Source of the DNA: Copromyces sp. CBS 386.78 | Lineage: Eukaryota; Ascomycota; Sordariomycetes; Sordariales; Sordariaceae | Direction: 5' to 3' | DNA: 64,000 nucleotides | NCBI GenBank assembly: GCA_030685235.1 | Contig: MU839090.1 | Span: forward strand, 310,001-374,000 | Shown here: positions 58,074-64,000 of the stretch, piece after piece | How the letters are laid out: every line of letters starts with the position of its first letter | Numbering within the stretch: the stretch's first letter is position 1 | The notes under the pieces: generated by a model | The model's database searches: none | Told to the model about the DNA's origin: nothing | The model's input: only the letters and a program-made list of their open reading frames with translations | Position numbers and translations under genes: made by a program

Positions 58074-59037
58074 TAGTTTTTTTTGGCTTTAGTTAACCAT
58101 GTACACTACAACATCCTTTTTTTTCTTTTCACTACTGGAGTGGGAGTTACGTCGGTGGCGCTTCACAGTGCTTCCGACACGAAGGTGTTGGGGTGGTTTT
58201 TTTTCCATTGAGACCGGCCGGACAGAGGCGGGCTTTGTATGAATCGCATCATGGCGTTACTAGGAGTTCCGAATGGGCGTAAGAATATACCGAACATAAA
58301 TAGTGCAGTACCCGGTTTGAGTTGGAAACAATAGTGCGATGTCTTGTAGCAAGCTGGAACATTTGGACGAAACTCCTTTGGTTTATTTTGATTCACGATA
58401 CGCCTAGATGGATGGTATATGGAATTGAACCGTGCCGGAGTGTACCGTTATCCGACGTGTCCGGTACGTTTTATGACCGCTCGTGTTACACAAGGAGCCA
58501 ACCTGCTGCATCGTCTTCCCCCCAGGAGTATCGTACATGAATCTAATGAAGAAACAGATTCTTGAGTTTAGTGAGATCTGAAGCGAGATTTTGGTCCACC
58601 ACCAACTCCATGGAAAATCTATTAACTAGGAAGAACATTGCTTTTTCTCTCGTGACTACTTTGAGCATTGTTACTACGCTCACACACGCTCTGTTTTCAA
58701 AATTGCCATAGTTCAAGTACCGTCACAAATATAGACCCAACCAAAAGGATTATACGCCGCTAATGATCAAATGATACCACATCACATATCCCACTCCTAA
58801 CTTTCTCCTAAGCATCCGTGACGTATTTTGAACTCCCAAATGAGATCGAAACATCCTCCACATAGCATTGAACGGTGTGACAAGCCATACCTATCATGTC
58901 TCCATTCGCTCGTTTCGCTCCCATATCCATGTAGGCAACACCCTTGCTTGGCTCTGATTGCCGAGCTCAAATAAGCGAGGGATGCTCATGTACCCCTACG
59001 CAGATCTTCCTCCCCTTAGCCTCCTCTTTCCGACCCC
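58074..59037. other. Intergenic, between transposon relic and ERV29
   Basis: No supported gene. T runs occur near 58078-58083, 58109-58118 and 58199-58206. Frames are short and featureless. Confidence 0.5.
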
Positions 59038-60184
<1,147 letters not shown>

Positions 60185-62392
60185 TGTGTGAGATACGATC
60201 GCGTCGGGTCTGGTTGATCAACTGAGTATGGCGTCGGAAATCGAGGCGTTGTTTAGCGCAGGTGTTGCTCCTGGATCGCGAAACCAGGTTGGTGTTGTTT
60301 TGTGGAGGGATGAGCGCCGAGAAGTGGAAGTGATGACGGAGGGGTTCCTTTGCTCAGGGCGACTCCAAGAGCAATGATAAATGCGGGACCGAGCTCGTGT
60401 TAAGGTTGAGAGTGGAAGATGGGCCCTAGTTTGTGTTCAGGCGCAGCAGCTTTCGGATTGAGACCTGGTAGTGAAGGGTCAAGGTCCGGCTGTCAGCTGA
60501 AGAAGTGGAAGAGGTTGCAAGGCAAAGATGAATTTGAAGATGGAAGTGCCCTGGTGGTGAGGTCAGTCAGGTACCTTATTAACATACAACTGTGTCCTTA
60601 ACCATAAAATCATTCCGTGATTTCCTGCAAGTGCCGCATCGAGAAGCTGCCAAGCTGATGGGTGCTTATGTTAATATATACTTGTATTTCGGTGGCATTC
60701 ATGCCGGTCCAGAATGTATACTCAATCGGAATTACACACTGCGGGCAACTGTGGGTCCCCCTTACTCAACCTTCCGGTGTTTCGACTTGCCCTGCTGGGA
60801 GTGCCCGCTGAAAAGAGGCCTGTGTGCCTGTGAACCTGCTGGTGGGCGACTGGCTTTTAAGCGCACGGGCCAACCGTTGCCGTTTTGGCGCGGGAAGAAT
60901 GGAGTCTCGGAAGCGATGGATCTCCACAAGACCCCACGCTACGACTGGGTTCAGCTTTCTCGAATCTCGACTGTTTGGAAAGTGCGATCTGATCCGAATT
61001 TCCCCCTTTTGGAGACGAGAAATGGCTTCAAGGTTGACTGAAAAGGAGCCTCATCGTCATGTCCGACACTTCCTCCTAACTCCTATTCACCGTGAGACTC
61101 ATGATTCACCTTCACCTTGATCTAACAATGTCTCTAAACACGCTATCGCAACCCCGCTGCAAAAACTCAAAACCGCGCAAGGGCCCTCGGAGCCTCCTCA
61201 ATGCAACAGCCCGATCGGACTACTAATTAGGAAGCTCCTCAGGCTTTTTTTCCCACCCGAGCGCGATGCTGACAAGGTCGAGTGACAGACAAGTGCAGGG
61301 GTCAATGTCTTCCCAGCTTCATTGCGGGCTGGCAGCAGTGGCAGGGTCGTCCTCCGATCTCCGCTCGCGTCTGCTAGGCCCGGTCCGGTAGTAGGTAGCT
61401 TGTCTTGTCGTCTCCAACACATGGAACGCATGCTCGGCATGCTCCAACGGGCCAACCTTGATTCGTCCCATTGCCGCCATCCGGCATAGCGGCGTGGTCG
61501 GCATCGGGGAGGAGGCACGACAGATGACTTTCTGGGTTATGAGAACCATTCACGACGACGGCGAGAGGTCCAGTTGGATTCCCTTTGACTCCGATTTACC
61601 ATTTCATGGGTATCCATCTTCTTTTCACTTGGCTCGCTTCATGACGCTTATCAACGAGGACATTCTGGAGAACTCGTACTCTTAAGTCCAACTCAGACTT
61701 TGACTTCGATGATGTCTGTCTTCTGAAGCGCTTTAGGTGGAATTTATATAGAGAAGTTTTTCCACAGACTGGCAACCCATTAACACTTCCAAAGTGCAAC
61801 CCTCTTTACCATCATGAGTACGTACCCTCGAAACTCCATTCTCTGGTGAACCCAGAGTACACTCATCGCCAACACTTTACCAAATTCACCCTCCGGCGTG
61901 TCACACAAGTCAAGAAATGTGATCCAAGAACGCCTCAATTAAGCTTAAACTCTCCTCAAACTCTTCGGCAAATAGGCCTATCAGCTGCCCACTGCCGGCT
62001 AAGGTAGCCACAAGGGAGCGGGTCAAAAATTTGGCGGGAAGGATGGATTTTTCGAACAAAGACATAGGACACTCGTCACAACACAATTCTTCTCCCTAGC
62101 CCTGGCGACTTGCAGAAGAAAACCTGCTTGAAAAGTTTGCCTCCTACGTATTGTCATTGACTAACTGACTGACTGACTGACTGGTTCCTGGGTCCCATGA
62201 AACACGAGGGAACAAAGGGATGGGGGAACAAACGGGACAAGGGACGGGATAGGGCAGGGCTCGTTCCTTTGACTTTTGGATTTGACGGACCGATTCCATG
62301 TTGCCGCCGTGTGCCTAAACTTTGTTGGTTCGAATGATGTTGTAGGCGAGCTCGCGAGGTAGGCGAGGTAGGGTCATAGGGTGCAGCACAGG

Positions 62393-62456
<64 letters not shown>

Positions 62457-62836
62457 AGAACTACGATGGAAATGACTGGGGATAGGTAAGTAATCAGGAC
62501 GTATGTGAGGGGTGTGGATCTCGTTGAGGACACTGACACTCAGTCGTTGAGAGATATGGTTACCGTATGGATGCTCCAAATGTGATTGAAATGGTGAGAT
62601 GAGTAAGTATCAATCCTTCAGTTTGGGATATCAAAAACTAGGCAATACAAAAACATCAAAAAGTTTCCAGTCGACAGCAGCAACCAGATACATAGTCATC
62701 AAAATACTACCATTTGATTTCAGTTCGAGTGGCACATATCTGCCCGCTGTCGCTCCCATAAACAGAAAACCCTTCCGTTTATATTCTTTCATTCATTGAG
62801 CGTAAACGTCATCTGACAACCCGGAGTGATGGTTGC
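60185..62836. other. Intergenic, ERV29 promoter to the cupredoxin-like gene
   Basis: No supported gene in 2.6 kb. Frames such as 60592-61041 lack any family signature. A 60-nt T tract and a short ACTG microsatellite (about 62160-62183) lie near the 3' end of the next gene. Confidence 0.5.
62396..62455. repeat. 60-nt poly-T tract
   Basis: An uninterrupted T run about 380 nt past the stop of the minus-strand cupredoxin-like gene; on that strand it is poly-A. Exact length may be unreliable. Confidence 0.85.
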
Positions 62837-64000
62837 TCATCGCTTCGGAAACTGATTCTCCTCGCCAGCAGTCCAATCTGCTTTAGCGCCACCGTTGCCG
62901 TTGTTCCCACTCTCATACTGCGGAGGGGGCGATCCCGGCATCATTGACGGAGGCCTGACAGAGGAACCATCTCCACTCGGTAGTTCGACAGGTGCCGAAT
63001 CGGTGCCACGGGCGTGAGGAACCCTACATTGACGAAAGGTTAGTCGACTGCCTTTCGATATTGTTCTCCTATGTTACAGTTGAGGATGGGGTCTATAAAG
63101 ACTTACGAGCTGAGTTCCCCAATCATCAACGGCGAGTTAGGCCCGGGAATAGGCGGGCTACCAGGCGTAGACACTGTGTGCCCGTTGTAAGTGTTGAAGC
63201 CGTAAACAGATCCTGGCGAGGCAGGGTTTTGATGCGGTGGTGGCGGCGTCCCATATGGGTATGGAGGGTGCTGGGGGCTCGCCGTCATGCTTCGGTACGG
63301 ATCATTGCGGTCCATGTGGGGATGAGTAGAGAATGTCGCGAAGCTGGTCTGGCCTGGACTCTTCAAGCCTGCTGGTGTGGGGACAGGGCTAGCGGGATTG
63401 TGCTGGTTGTGGTACTGTGCCTCTACCATGGTCGGAGGAGCAGCAGCGGCATCGGGACCGGGTGCCGACGGCTGAACCATGCTCTTGCGGTATGCCTTTT
63501 TGAAACCTCCCCTTCGGCCGCAGAAAAAGATCAATGCGGCGACAATGGCTACCACGGCGGCTGCGCCGACGGCGATTCCAGCGATGGCACCGGCACTTAA
63601 GCCCGACTTACCTCCGCTTTCTGTTGAAGGAGCTGAAGTGGAGGAAGGAGTCGAGGTGGAGGTTGAAGGTTTGCCTTCTTCTACAGGCCATCCCTCTCCC
63701 GGCTTCAGATCGAATGTCGCTTTCTGTACTTCCGCCTTTTGAACATCAAAAGTTTGCGTGGAGTTGGGGTTGATGACTCCAATCATTTTGTTTTTTGAGC
63801 AGGATGACTTGGCAGCACAGTAGAAGAAGTTGGGCAACGTATCATTGATGGCAAGATCCCAATAAGGAGGCTAAGTTGTGGCTTTGTCAACTTTCGAAGG
63901 CAGTCGCTCCTGGAATGGGAATGTACTCACAGGGTTTTGATTTATATCCGGAGAGAGCCCTTCGCCGGTAAACCATCCATTTCCAGGTTCTCCACCAAGT
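62837..64000 (-). CDS. Cupredoxin-like, Ser/Thr-rich single-pass membrane protein (5' end outside window)
   Basis: Fungal extracellular serine-rich proteins with a plastocyanin-like domain; function unsettled, proposed in cell-wall or surface roles. Visible exons (minus) are >64000-63931, 63870-63107 and 63023-62837, about 339 residues. The cupredoxin end is seen as LGGEPGNGWFTGEGL, PPYWDLAINDTLPNFFYCAA and SSCSKNKMIGVINPN, with the typical late Cys-His/Met-like ligand region. A Ser/Thr/Pro stalk follows, then the membrane helix AIAGIAVGAAAVVAIVAALI, a basic stop-transfer (CGRRGGFKKAYRK), and a cytoplasmic tail of about 200 residues rich in Pro, Tyr, His and Ser with PPYPYGTPPPPHQNP. The stop is at 62837-62839. 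Confidence 0.85.

Noticed and set aside
62154..62579. Frames with long lysine runs
   Set aside because: They translate the poly-T/poly-A tract.

Overview
The window is nuclear DNA of a filamentous ascomycete (Pezizomycotina). Genes carry short introns (about 50-220 nt) with GTAWGT or GTGAGT donors and CTAAC-type branch sites. Single-copy genes alternate with long intergenic stretches, and two extremely AT-rich transposon relics show the C-to-T decay typical of repeat-induced point mutation (RIP). Protein similarity recalled from memory (VMA21, MED14, ERB1) points to Sordariomycetes, probably a Neurospora/Sordaria-type fungus; that placement is inference.

Layout, left to right. 1-1704 (+) is the 3' part of protoporphyrinogen oxidase (heme synthesis), convergent with MED14 (Mediator tail/backbone, 2949-6857, -). 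7793-9397 is a gene-free cluster of three small TA-flanked inverted-repeat elements, one nested in another. 10334-12304 (-) is glucose-6-phosphate dehydrogenase with a 21-nt microexon. 12.3-22.1 kb is gene-poor and holds only the small ribosomal protein gene eL33 (15880-16639, +), whose second exon is 10 nt. 22092-23646 (+) is a DUF2406 protein, convergent with VMA21 (24690-25401, -), which is divergent from a Fun30/SMARCAD1-type chromatin remodeller (26266-29444, +). 31039-33177 (+) is a patatin-like lipase homologue that appears to lack both catalytic residues. 33.2-39.2 kb is gene-poor and includes an assembly gap in G/C homopolymers. 39208-39888 (+) is a hypothetical protein, 40986-42393 (+) a secreted SGNH/GDSL hydrolase, and 43486-46093 (-) ERB1 (60S ribosome biogenesis).

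47.1-58.1 kb is a transposon island. A 4.7-kb TIR element contains a decayed Tc1/mariner-like transposase (DD34E spacing) on the minus strand and a convergent decayed frame of about 1,000 codons on the plus strand. A 3.8-kb TA-flanked TIR element contains a decayed pogo/Tigger-like transposase. Inside that transposase sits a 573-bp inverted-repeat element with an exact 8-bp target duplication and normal base composition, so it arrived after, or escaped, the decay. Between the two large relics lies an intact Zn(II)2Cys6 transcription factor gene (52068-53951, +). After the island come ERV29/SURF4 (59038-60184, -) and the 3' part of a cupredoxin-like, Ser/Thr-rich, single-pass membrane protein (62837 to the window end, -).

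The genes are mostly unrelated housekeeping functions; I see no biosynthetic cluster or operon-like logic. The most unusual material is the layered transposon island and the nested miniature elements. Exon boundaries were assigned by eye from reading frame, splice consensus and expected protein continuity.
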